Below are positions 1 to 9,857 of a stretch of DNA of 64,000 nt, piece by piece (position 1 is the stretch's first letter; each line of letters opens with the position of its first letter). The position numbers and the translations under genes are program-made. The notes below the pieces were generated by a model. It had not been told where the DNA came from. It saw only the letters and a list, made by a program, of their open reading frames with translations, and searched no databases. Source of the DNA: Chondrus crispus. Lineage: Eukaryota > Rhodophyta > Florideophyceae > Gigartinales > Gigartinaceae. The DNA lies in contig NW_005179020.1 of NCBI RefSeq assembly GCF_000350225.1, positions 30,896-94,895 of the forward strand, in the 5' to 3' direction.

Positions 1-687
1 TGTCCTGGCAACAATGTGTGTTTCCAAACCCCCCCAGAGAAGTTAGTATACACCCTGTACTACTGTAGAACTGTCATCTCGATTGCAGATCAGTGGTACA
101 GTAGCGAGCTCTATTCTTCGGTACATGTACAGCAGTGTACGATGCTGTACAACCCTTCTCATAACAGCAACAAAGTCCTCATGAGAGTCCCAGCATGATT
201 GACTCCCTCACAAATGAGCTCTGTGGCTATTAGAATTTTGGATGTCAGCAGGAATTCAGTATCCATTTAGCAGTATGACGACCGCTACTGTATACAGCGG
301 CCCTTGAACGGGCAGTGATCCCACTCCTTGCAGTTCAACGTAGGGGAAGAGTTGCATCCACAGCAACTTTCTGCTGGACCCCGGTGAGCTGTACGGGAAT
401 GGCAGCGCTCAGAGGCGCACGTGGAATTGCTCACCTGGAAAAGGAGGTGCCAGCCACGCGTGGTCTGGTGACTTGTACAGTGTACAGTACCCACATTTGA
501 TGCGGAAATCGATTTTAGTCTGGTCTTGGTCTACAGAGCAGCATTGCCCAGTGTTGGCTCTACGAAGTGCGAGACTTTATCCATTAACCGGGGAGAAACT
601 CTCGCGCTCTGCCCCTCCTAGTGTTTCTATTGTGATAGTAAGGTTTGGAGACTCTGAGCTGCGTCTCCAGGGCGGAGGGGCAGGTGC
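1..687. other. Unassigned sequence rich in GTAC and TACTGTA words
   Basis: I find no convincing gene here. Short open frames occur on both strands but none has recognisable motifs or biased codon use. The stretch is unusually rich in GTAC, GTACA and TACTGTA/TACAGTA words, for example near 58-160 and 470-495. It precedes the hairpin and LTR of Copia-A. Confidence 0.5.
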
Positions 688-746
688 AGTAGTGTATTGG
701 TGTACTTTAAGAGGTCAGAGGTCTTAAAGTACACCAAAACGCTACT
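688..746. repeat. Hairpin, 25-bp arms, abutting the Copia-A LTR
   Basis: Arms at 688-712 and 722-746 are reverse complements with two mismatches; the inner 16 bp (697-712 against 722-737) are perfect. They flank a 9-nt loop. The right arm ends at the base before the inferred LTR start, so the element may have inserted at the foot of a palindrome. Confidence 0.8.
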
Positions 747-1107
747 TATCATTTTTCCATGCCTAGTTTTTCGGGAAGTGCCCCATAGGGAACTAATTAC
801 AGTAGAGATTCGCAACCCCGCGAGCTCGCTTGGGAGTTCGCTCGCTAGGTTTACTGTGTTATGTGTTCTACTTAGGTGATACTGTTGTAGCGGTTACGTC
901 CGGGGACGATCCGGGGGTAGAGGACAGAGAAGTTGCAATTCAACAGTAAAAAGCCATCGCAATTGATTGTGATACGCTTTGAGAAGGTAGATGTCTACCT
1001 TATTTGCCACCCCCGTTCTCCCCCCTACACACTCTATCCCTCAGTCCCATTCGCTACGCACGATCCCTCGCTACTTTTCGCACGCTTGCCGAAGCATAGT
1101 CTTGCCG
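747..1107 (+). repeat. Copia-A 5' LTR (361 bp)
   Basis: Similar in order and length to three other copies in the window: 22881-23263 (-), 25479-25840 (+) and 29038-29397 (-). The consensus start is TGT-ATTTT, here changed to TATCATTTT, and the consensus end is TTGCCA. Shared blocks include the GGGAAGT, CGCTAGGTTTACTG and TGTGATACGC segments. It lies 40 bp upstream of the gag start, as expected of a 5' LTR. No matching 3' LTR was found downstream. The ends are inferred from where the four copies stop matching. Confidence 0.7.
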
Positions 1108-1147
1108 CTAGGACTAGAAACCATTAATCCGGATTCGAGTTTCACTC

Positions 1148-3150
1148 ATGGCTCGATCTTCGAGCAACGCGCGACAAATTTCGTACGATCGTCTTGTTAA
1201 GCGGGTGGACCGCGTTCAACCTCGGAATGACACTGCGTCTGTCTTCAAAGAAATCGTACAGTACATGCTCGAGTTCAACCCTGTTGATGGATCACATAAC
1301 ACAGCAAACATCGAAATGGATATTTCAGCAATGGATATTTCAGCAATGCTTCCGGCGCAACACACAGTCTTTACTCGCGAAACCCTCGACAGAGGTAGCT
1401 ACGGCTTAGTGCTCCTTCGAGAAGTTTCAAGTGTTTCCACTGCTTACAAACTCAATAATCTTGTTATCGACCTAGTCAATATTCCCTTCGCAGCAATCCT
1501 ACTATTATGCATAAGAGTAATCAGTAGCAGGCCAAATATAAGCCATGGCTTATATCTGGCTTGCTGCTGTTTATGACAAGAGTCCGAACGTTGCGAAGCG
1601 CATTATAGCCTTCCGAGAATCACGCGATGCCCGTCTTCCGTTTGAGCCTGTGACGGCACCGAGTTCTGCCCCAGTCCTGGCGAGACACATAACTGCTACT
1701 GCAACCGCCAAAACCCAAGGCCCAAATACAGCTGCCTCTGCCGCTCTGTCTCGGCTACAAACATCGATAAAATCTATGCGAATCGCATTACCCCACAGAC
1801 ACGGTTCCCGTCCGGAGCTGGACAGCAAACGCTCACATAGGACCCTGCTCTACAAACGCCAATTCTGAATCGGTATCCGACTACCGACAGCTCTAAGAAG
1901 GACACTTCAGTTAGTATGTCCTTCAGAGACACCTACTTTAGCGGTGAAAAGTCACAGTGCATACGAAACACACTTCGTTACTATGAAGTCTGCTCACACC
2001 AGTTTGAATTGTCAGTCGAGCAAAAAACGAAATTCCTCGTGAACTTTTTTTCGGGACCTGCACGGGAATTTTTCCTCGAAAACTCTCATCCGCATATGCG
2101 TTACGAAGACCTTGTTAAGGTACTACTCGGCGAGTATGACAATGATGCTCGTCAGCTCGCTGCGCAATCCGAATTGGAACGCCTTACATTCGACCAAGCA
2201 ATGCTTGAGATAGACTAAAAGTCTCTCAACGCCGGACTCACATTCTTCGTGGACAAGATAAACGTTCCCACTCCACAGACCTCTCCAGAATTCCGTTCAG
2301 AAGAACATAAGAAAAGGTTCCTCAGAAAGGCAGTCCTCCACGCCAAGTGGGCGTCAACACCCATTGCGCAGATGACTACGACCCGCTTTTCATTCAACAG
2401 ATTTGTCACTGCGCTACGAGAACAAATTCAGCTTGAAAAAGAACGTCGTACGCCAATGTCGAGTGCAACAAGAACGTACTTCGGAAAATATGGAGTTCAT
2501 CCTAAATCTCTACAGAACCGACCCCGCACCATCCATCCTCAGTATCCGGGCAGAAACCCCCTCTCGGAAAGGACGGATGCCGCATGCTCTGCCACACTTG
2601 TGGCAGTGATTCTCATCTTATCAGGCAACACAATTCTGCTACTGGCAACACCCAATATGCAAATTTCCGGAGTGGAGTGGTTCGTTCTCTCCAAGGTGGT
2701 ACGCCGGCCACTCACGTCATGTCAGAAGATATTAACACACTGGACGACGAGGGTCTGACCGACGAGGAGGAAGCTGCTGTATTTGAAGCCACCTCTACTC
2801 ATCTAACAGATCTCGAGGAATTTCAATCTCTCACTGCACCTCCCATCTCTGACGCGAATGATGACGAAGGTAATGATGATCATACTGCCGTAACCCAATT
2901 TGTGGATGAGACCCAAGCTGTCGGCCGTTTGGCAGCTGAAATGTGTTCAAACCTGCCTTCTCATACGGTGTTGCCCAAGAGAAACGTCGAAGGTAATGAT
3001 AATCATACTGCCGTAACCCAATTTGTGGATGAGACACAAGCTGTCGGCCGTTTGGCAGCTGAAACGTGTTCAAACCTGCCTTCTGGTACGGTGTTGCCCA
3101 AGACAAACGTCCGTTTTCCGGATCAGATGTTTTTTGGAGAGGGCGTCTAG
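1148..3150 (+). pseudogene. Copia-A gag, broken
   Basis: Gag-like capsid region of a Ty1/copia-type element. The ATG at 1148 lies just after the LTR and leader. The capsid-like part is clearest at 1916-2218 (a G-x-A-R-E-F-F segment followed by a leucine-rich helix). The frame has a TAA at 2216-2218 but continues in the same phase to about 2560. It then shifts to the frame of 2584-3150, where a zinc-knuckle-like C-x2-C-x4-H-x4-H is followed by a very acidic tail with a 41-residue tandem duplication. A short duplication also encodes MDISA twice near 1316-1345. Retroviral knuckles normally end in Cys, so the last ligand is unusual. The N-terminal boundary between 1500 and 1900 is unclear. Confidence 0.6.
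2866..3109 (+). repeat. In-frame 123-bp tandem duplication in gag
   Basis: Two copies, 2866-2988 and 2989 to about 3109, with a period of 123 bp (41 codons). Both begin EGND and contain the segments HTAVTQFVDETQAVGRLAAE and CSNLPS. They differ at only a few bases, which suggests a recent duplication that kept the reading frame. Confidence 0.9.
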
Positions 3151-3249
3151 TTTCCACGCCTGGGAATAGTCGCCCAAGATACATGCCTCCTACGCACAGG
3201 ATGGCCAGACTAAGGCAGAAGGGTAAATGGCGATTTGCCAAAGTGGACT

Positions 3250-3802
3250 GCAGTGAAATTTGTACCACATCCTTGTAAAAGCAGATAAGTAAAGGGGGAA
3301 GACCAGGCTTCTGCGTAGACATTGGAGCCCCAATGTCCGTTGTCGGGTTGAAGGAAGCCAGAAGGATCTTCAACCGCATTGGTCGTAGCCTCAAGGTTAA
3401 CCAAGCCCCTCAAACAGACGGTTTCGTTTCGCAGATTTCTTCTACGAGCCGCTCGCCGTAGTGGTGATTCCGCTGGAAACGCCACTCGTAATCCCCACAA
3501 TAAGGGTCTCTCTAGACGTTATCTCGGCGGATGTACCTGCGCTTCTTGGAATGGATGTTATGGATAATCATTCGCTGACCCCATGCGCAGTGTCCAACAG
3601 GCTAATTAGAAGAACAGTGATGGACCACAACAATCCCTCTCATTCATATATTATCGACGACTGGTCAATTCCGCTCAAGCAGTTGAAGGACATTTGTATG
3701 CGCAAGCGTTCATTCCAGTCCTTACTTTTTTCAAAGCCTCAACTGTTGAAGCTCCACAGACATTTTCCACCCGTCCTCAGAAAAGCTTTACAAGTTGCCT
3801 AA
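3250..3802 (+). pseudogene. Copia-A aspartic protease and start of integrase zinc domain
   Basis: Retroelement aspartic protease that would release Gag and Pol products. The active-site motif reads V-D-I-G-A-P, with the catalytic Asp at 3318-3320; families usually have D-T/S-G-A, so the Thr/Ser is replaced by Ile. About 80 residues later, in a shifted frame (3461-3802), comes the flap-to-end motif A-L-L-G-M-D. The same frame runs into LKLHRHF, the start of the HHCC zinc-binding domain that precedes copia integrases. The CxxC half (CNPCQ) appears near 3870 in yet another frame. At least two frameshifts are therefore present. Confidence 0.65.
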
Positions 3803-3920
3803 GAAGACTCGCCCAGAAAACACTACGTCTGAGACCCAAAAAATTGTTGGAGGATATATCAAGGAACTGTAACCCCTGTCAAATGATACAGGGATACAGC
3901 CTGGTCCCAGCAGATTTAAG

Positions 3921-5219
3921 GTGCCATTTGGCGCTGAGTCGGTTAGATTCAATGGGGAAGTCGTCATCGACAATATGTACCTTGACGGGAAACCAGTACT
4001 ACATATGGTTGACGCCGAGACGCATTTTAATGCTGCCAGTTTTTTACCCGATGTGTCGACCGGCACTGTATGGTCGACCATTATCGAATGCTGTTCATCG
4101 GTATACACAGGACTTCCCAACAAAATCAGGGCAGACCAGAGAACCGCTTTTGGTGGTGGCTTCATTAGCCTCGCCAAGGCCTCCGATGTAATTGTCGTGC
4201 GAACGGGCATAGACAGTCACTCTTCTATGAGAATCGGAGAGCGCTATCACGCTCTACTGCGAAATACGTTCAGAAAACTGAGGTTGGCATACGCAAACGT
4301 CAACCCATGTCTACTGCTTTCAATGCCGGTGTTCGCCATGAATAACACCCTGGGACCTGAAGGAGTTGTACCTTCTGTGCTAGTATTTGGAGAGTTTCCG
4401 TCTCTGTGCACGCTTCATGAGGCGCCCATCTTGAAGGCCACACTTGTTGACCGTGCTCAGATAGCAAATTCCGCGCGCAAGGAAATGGAGCATCACGTGC
4501 CTTGCCTGAGAGTACAAAGGGCGCTCTGCCATCACGTTCCAAGATCTGCAGGTACCAGATTTCAGCCAGGTAACAAGGTCCTGGTTTGGAGAGAACGAAT
4601 TGTAAACAATCGCATTGGAGAATGGATCCGACCCTTTGAGGTCATAACAGCCGACTACAACTCCAAACTTGTGCACGTCAGAGAATTGGAAGACGGCCTT
4701 CCGATGCCGTACAACTTCGCGCAAGTGAAGCGATACGCCTCCGCAACAGAGGTCTCTCGAGCGTTTCTATTCGACGTACAGAGAAGCCTCAACAGATTTG
4801 CTAGTGAAGAGTCAACGAACGTGTTCCTAACGGAAATTTTGACTGCAAAAGACCCACGCGCCTCTATCCCCCGTATGACGGAGGCAAAACAAGCAGAGCT
4901 AAAGGGACCGCTGGAGCGTGATACCATCAAGGTCATCTTACGTAAAGATATACCTTCTGACGGGAATGTATTGCCAGGTCAATTAGTTCTTAGTATTATG
5001 TCCTCCGAGGATGCGAAGCAGAGATTCAAAGCTCGTTACGTCATAGATGGTCACCGCTACCGAATCAAGGCATTCATGGTGCACACCTCGCTAACGGTAC
5101 AACCTGCGTCGATTCGGTTAATGCTTGCCTTTGCTTCGATATTCGGTTTCGAGGTGTGTACCAGCGATGTACGCCAGGCGTCCTTCAATCAGTTTAGCCT
5201 CTCTCTATCTTATCAATAG
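3921..5219 (+). pseudogene. Copia-A integrase and N-terminal reverse transcriptase
   Basis: A 432-residue open stretch from the middle of a copia-type polyprotein. Residues about 15-130 form the integrase core (VDAETHFNAASFL, then IRADQRTAFGG, then GERYHALLR, giving the D, D and E positions). The integrase C-terminal barrel follows at about 190-270 (PGNKVLVWRE). Residues about 365-430 start a copia RT (RYVIDGHRYR, VHTSLTVQPASIR, VCTSDVRQA). In copia elements integrase precedes RT, and the order agrees. The initial ATG is internal to the polyprotein, so it is not a real start. The frame ends at 5217-5219 inside the RT and continues in another frame. Confidence 0.75.
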
Positions 5220-5913
5220 ACCTTGTCCCGAATTTTCGTTAGACCCCGACCAATACTTGCAACTATTGAAGCTGCTCTACGGTCTGTGCGAATCTGGAGA
5301 CTTGTGGCACGCCACCTCAGACAGACATCATCGTGGGGATCTTGGAATGAGTCCTCTTGAGACAGACCTTTCAATGTATCAGTGAATGATTGACGAGCCT
5401 TTGGCAGGTTTTTCGGGCTCCTACGTTGATGACATCCTCCTGTGCAGTGCGAATGCGTTTACGAGGCATCGTCTTTCGACAAACAAAAAGTTTGAAATGG
5501 CTGACGACGAGGGATTTCCGTGTACGTTTACTGGATTCCGTCTTTCCTACGACTCAGATCAAGCTGTTCAGCTCGATCAGCATCGATACGACGAAAGGAT
5601 TACACCCCTACCCGAAGATGGAACTTTCAAAGACCTGGCCTCCCTCCGAATGCAGCTGGCATGGCTGTCCCATTCTAGCCCGGACCTGCTGTTTGAAGTG
5701 TCTCAATTGACACAGGTTACGGATGACGTCTTTAGAGAGAGCCCTATCTCGGTTATAAAGCAGGCCAACAGAGCTGTGAGGATAGCGCACCAAGACCAAG
5801 TGACCATAAAATTCCCAAAACTGGATCTTGATACGCTTCGAATTATTGGTATCTCGGATGCGTCGTTTGCGAATAACAAGGACCTACCTTCGCAACTAGG
5901 CTTTATAGTTTGA
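5125..5913 (+). pseudogene. Copia-A reverse transcriptase C-terminal part and RNase H
   Basis: RT continues in the frame of 5125-5385 (LLYGLCESGDLWHA, the copia YGLKQA-WH region), with a TGA at 5383-5385. It goes on in the same phase through the catalytic YVDDILL motif near 5423-5445. RNase H begins with ISDASFA near 5850 and reads SQLGFIV before a TGA at 5911-5913; fragments of the RNase H end (STSERFLFNFGHVLNE) continue in-frame to about 6050. Both catalytic Asp residues of YVDD are kept, so decay here is mainly through stops and frameshifts. Confidence 0.75.
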
Positions 5914-7099
5914 AGAAGCAACTCCACCAGTGTCCAGTCAATTTGCAGAACCCGCATCTATCTCAGCACATCAGAGAGATTTTTATTCAATTTTGGTCAC
6001 GTACTGAACGAATGTGGCGCCTCTTCAACCAAGCGCAACGGAACTGGGCTGTACGCAAGCTAATGAAAGAAACAAAAGATGAATAATGCACGACGCCCTC
6101 GCAAGCAGGCGCCCGTACGGAGCACTGCAAAAACGGGTCAAACGGAAGATCATTACTTACGGTTTCATCAAACCAACTTGTTTCTGATGCGAATCTTAAC
6201 GATGGAATGCCTGTTTCTGCAGTCCCCATATCACAACTTAACAACAGAGATCCATATTCGATACCAATTCCACCATTTTCCGAATCTCCAAATGCTGCTT
6301 CATCTGTAATTAGACCAGCGTTACCTGGCCAAAATACACAGAGAGAAGACTCTCGAAGATCGTAAATCACAGCATCACGAGTGAAAGGGGTGGAAAGGTC
6401 TCAAAATGTGCTCCCGCAAGGAGAAGTAGAAGCTGGCCAAGTCTTACCTTCACAGATCTCTACTGTCAGACTTGGAATTTATGCCCTCGCACCACCGGCA
6501 CGGACCCAAACCGCGCCCTTCCTGCCTGGTCCGCCCTGCAAAGGTGCAACGTAGAGACGAAATAGACTGGCAAGGGTCACATCGGTCTCGGACACACCTC
6601 CCACGACTGTTCCTGGAAAAGTGGAAATATTCATTGGTCACAGGGTCTCTGCCTTCGATTCCGGCAGCTCTGAGAACTCTAACAACGGGTCACAAGGTTC
6701 TCACGGCTCCGATGAAAATCTCGAAGATATCCAAACTCAAATTCGTGCTTTAAATACCAAGAAATGGAAGATTCGCGCAACGTTAGGGGCGAAAAAGACC
6801 CCTAAATCGTTAGTTAGTGTCGATTGGTTCAGAGCCATCTGTTTGTTGAAATGTATTAACTCTACTCCAGGTTTTGAGAGGGAGAACTGACTTGAATTTT
6901 GATATTTATATCCTCATGAATACAATGGCCTTGCATAGCTTTAGCACTTTACCCTGGTTTCATCCATAAAATACTCACAAGAAGCTTCAGGATGTCAATC
7001 ATATCACCACTGCTGCATTCGAGGGCTTGGTAACAAGCTTATCCTCACGATAGTGAGACCGGCACTGAAATTTAGGCCCATATTGTGGACCAGGAAGTC
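5914..7099. other. Decayed sequence after Copia-A, no clear 3' LTR
   Basis: RNase H traces fade by about 6060. From 6470 to 6890 short plus-strand frames (Pro/Arg-rich, then Ser/Asn/Glu-rich at 6621-6890) may be further retroelement remnants, but I recognise no motif. I could not find a second copy of the 747-1107 LTR here, so the 3' end of Copia-A appears lost. Confidence 0.4.
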
Positions 7100-7390
7100 T
7101 TACCTGTGTAACACGGAGTGATCTTGCTTTTATATACTGATCTGATATTACGTTCCTGCAACGCCCTTGCATCTTGTTGAGATGACTTGACGCGGTTTTA
7201 CGCTTTCTCAAGCTCGTGCTCACCTTGTGCAGGGTTTTATCTAAGTTAGTCCTCGATCTCTTCTTCGTCATGGTGATCATCTCTGCGATTGTCAGCAACT
7301 TATTCAAATTCAGCATCGAATTGCTCACTTTTATAACATTCATATCCTTACCCATTAAGATTGAGTGTGAAGTACGTGCTATCTTTATCC
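7100..7390 (-). pseudogene. Decayed charged protein remnant
   Basis: One minus-strand frame reads as a coherent charged protein with several TAA stops (segments DNRRDDHHDEEEIED, NPAQGEHELEKA, NRVKSSQQDARALQERN). The alternation of Glu/Asp, Lys/Arg and Gln suggests a former coiled coil. It is AT-rich, unlike the GC-rich exon just upstream on the same strand. I do not recognise a family, and it could be chance. Confidence 0.3.
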
Positions 7391-7393
7391 CTC

Positions 7394-7699
7394 TTACAGT
7401 ACCAGGGTGGCGGTGGAAAGGACCCTCCTCGGGACGAGCGACGGGAGCGGTCTGTGAGCGGGCGAGAGTGCGACGGCGCCATTCTTCGCGGCGTGCCAGG
7501 CGGCGTCGACAGTGGCGGAAACGGCGGTGGCGGAGACACGGGCCGCGTGCGAGAGGGCAGCGAAGATTGCGTAATCGTGCGCGTCGGCGACGTAGGTGTG
7601 GAAGTCGGGCACGGCGTGGACCGGGGCTAAGGCGTCGAGCAGAGCGACGTCGAGTGGGCTGCATGCGAACGTGTCTCGGCGGAAGCCGCGCTCGTACAG
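7394..7699 (-). CDS. GC3-rich terminal exon or gene fragment, possible GST-C/eEF1B-like
   Basis: About 100 codons open on the minus strand, ending in TAA at 7394-7396. Third positions are overwhelmingly C or G, unlike the retroelements around it, which is the best sign of real host coding sequence in this window. The protein has a segment SPLDVALLDAL followed by VPDFHTYVADAHDYAIF and an Ala-rich tail. The pattern S-x-x-D-V-A-x-x-x-A-L, then P-x-x-x-x-Y, resembles the GST C-terminal-like domain of eEF1B or tRNA-synthetase appendages, but this is weak. The upstream end is cut by a solo LTR at 7700. Sequence beyond the LTR (9737-9857) is in a different phase, so an intron or a frameshift would be needed to join them. 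Confidence 0.5.
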   Translation of the reverse strand: MYERGFRRDTFACSPLDVALLDALAPVHAVPDFHTYVADAHDYAIFAALSHAARVSATAVSATVDAAWHAAKNGAVALSPAHRPLPSLVPRRVLSTATLVL

Positions 7700-9736
7700 T
7701 GCAGTGCAATGCGCCTGTCAGGCAGAGACCCCGGTCCGATGGTCCAGCAAAAACAACAACAGCAACAAAAAGAAGAACTGCCGACGGCACAGCGCTACGG
7801 TGTGTCCGACTCTCCCTTCTCCGTTTAAACGAGCTTGCCACTCGTAGTAGCTCAGATCCCTGATAGGGGGGGCACAGAGAAATAGCCCGGCCCGGGATCG
7901 ATGTGGTAGAGACTTGCGAAGAAAACTGCTCGACGAGTGTGGGGTGGGTCGTGTCCGTAGGTACCCCAGTTCCACTGGGTTGTAAGGCTAATGGTTGTTG
8001 AGCTTCTTCGACACCTTGTAACGCGCCAAGGCCTTCGACGGGGGCATCGCAACGCAGCCCGACGGGATGAAATGAAAGTAGCAGCGCTACACCCACTGTG
8101 CAGCCCGATGGCTCGAAACACCTTCACCGGTTCGGTCGCAACCGAGGCCGATGGCACCAACACTGGCTTGTACATACGACAAAGCCCTTCGAGGGAGACG
8201 TCGTTGCAACAGTCTCCGTCGGAAAATAGGTCACAGTACCAGCGCCACGTCAACTGTGTCGCCCTATGGCCAAGACACCTACACCGGTTCGGTCGCAACC
8301 AATACCGATGGTACCAACATAAGATGAGGGAAAATAGGTAGAAATAGAGATAGAAAAGGATAGGGAAATAAAGGAAAAGGAAAGGGAACCCCCGAGCGCA
8401 AAGGATAAAGTAATCTGTGGTGAAAGAGAATGTCTTGTAAAAGACGGACTTCGACTGTAGTGCAATGTGCCTGGCAGGCCGCGAACACAGTCCGACGGTC
8501 AAACAAAAAGAAGAAAAACAGCAACATCAACAACCACTGCCGATGGCACGCGCTACGGAGCGTTCGAGACTCCCTTTCCCCTTGTGTGGGCTTGCGGCCC
8601 ACGGTAGCTCGACTCCGACGGGGGGGTTAGGGAAAGATACCCGGCCCGGGAAGATAATGGTGGTAGAGACTTGTGAAGACTTGAGTGCTCGACGAGTGCG
8701 GGTTGGGCTTGTCTACGAGAATGTAACCGCGGTTCGCTAGGTTGTAAGGCCAATGCTCGACGAGCGTCTTCAGCACCTTGGGTATAATTCAAGGTCTTCC
8801 ACGGGGGCTTGTTCAGCACTACCCGACGGGATCGTAACCGTGTAGCAACGCTACTACCGACGTGTTGCCCGATGGCTAAAAACACCCTCGCCAGCGCGAT
8901 CGCGATCGCAGTAGGCGGTACCAACTCTGTCTTATACAGTAAGACCTTCGACAGAGGCGTCGTTACAACAGCCTTACTACGGAACTTGAAACAGTAGCAG
9001 CGCTACACAACGTGTTGCCCGATGGCTAAAACACCTACACCGGATCGGTCGCAACCGACTCCAATGGAGCCAGCAGAATTAAGGGAAAAATAAATGTAGA
9101 GATAGAAAAGGTAAAAGGATGACGAAAAGGAATGGGACCCTGAGCAATAGAGGATGTCGTTAGCAGCGTAGAAGGGAAGTGCGTCGCGTGAACGGAAGCG
9201 GTCTTCGACGAAGGCGAGATCTAACTGCAGCAACTCGGGTTACCTTTACTCACTTGGGTTGGTAACTGGACTATGCTATATGGCCCCGCCGGGACGAGTA
9301 CAGTAGCTCCTGGCTCTAGGTTCTAGATCTAATGAGTAAATAAATTAAATAATTAAAATAATCGTGCGCTTCGTCGCACACGTGTGTCCCCCAAACCCGG
9401 ACTACAGTATCCAATTTTTTCCTTTTTCACTTCTTTTCACCCCCCTTTTCAGGTGCGTATTGCACTACATCGACCAAGGCGATATCAGACTCTGGCAACT
9501 CGGGTTACCTTTACTGACTTGGCGGTCAATGGGCTTGGGTATATATCGCTCCGCCGGAGCCACTACAGTAGCTCGCAACGCTAGATCCTAGATCTAATCT
9601 ACTGTCAGCTAAATTAATTGTAACTAAAATAACTAAATAAAAATAATTAATTAAAATATAAACTGTGCAAATATTCACACATTAACCCCCCGATCCCGGG
9701 CAATTATTGCTTCCACCGCAGTGCTATTGCACTACA
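7700..9736. mobile_element. Solo LTR of the Gypsy-1 family, interrupted by a second LTR
   Basis: Starts TGCAGTGCAATGCGCC and ends ATTGCACTACA, matching the Gypsy-1 LTR termini. Flanked by a perfect 5-bp duplication TACAG (7695-7699 and 9737-9741). After removing the nested copy and its duplicated target (8456-9474) the length is about 1,018 bp, as expected for this LTR. No internal retroelement sequence is present, so it is a solo LTR left by LTR-LTR recombination. It is the most diverged of the Gypsy-1 LTRs here and interrupts the coding sequence of 7394-7699. Confidence 0.85.
8456..9469. mobile_element. Second Gypsy-1-family solo LTR nested in the first
   Basis: 1,014 bp, starting TGTAGTGCAATGTGCCTGG and ending GCGTATTGCACTACA. 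Perfect 5-bp duplication TCGAC at 8451-8455 and 9470-9474. The target context ACGGACTTCGACCAAGG is intact in the Gypsy-1 LTRs near 35809 and 49778, which confirms insertion into a sister LTR. Internal features shared with the other copies are a CAA-rich stretch after the start, two related segments each containing GTGTTGCCCGATGGCTA, a TATATATCGC box and an AT-rich TAACTAAATAAA region near the end. Confidence 0.9.
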
Positions 9737-9857
9737 TACAGCTTTCACCGATGCAAGGAAATTGCAGTGACCCTGCCAGTTGATCCGAAACAACCTCGGC
9801 ATAACTCATGCTCTCATATGAAGCAGCAGCAACCGCCATGTTCATGCCACTGGCGAG
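9737..9857 (-). pseudogene. Possible exon fragment upstream of the GC3-rich exon
   Basis: The minus strand is open for about 40 codons (segments MNMAVAAASYESMSYAEVV and SLQFPCIGE). It lies between two solo LTR insertions and would have been continuous with 7394-7699 before the older insertion, but the phase differs. Codon use is not GC3-biased, so this may be non-coding. Confidence 0.25.

Noticed and set aside
7216-7863. Plus-strand Arg-rich frame of 215 codons
   Set aside because: It is the shadow of the GC3-rich minus-strand exon and runs into an LTR; the Arg-rich tract follows from GC-rich antisense sequence.
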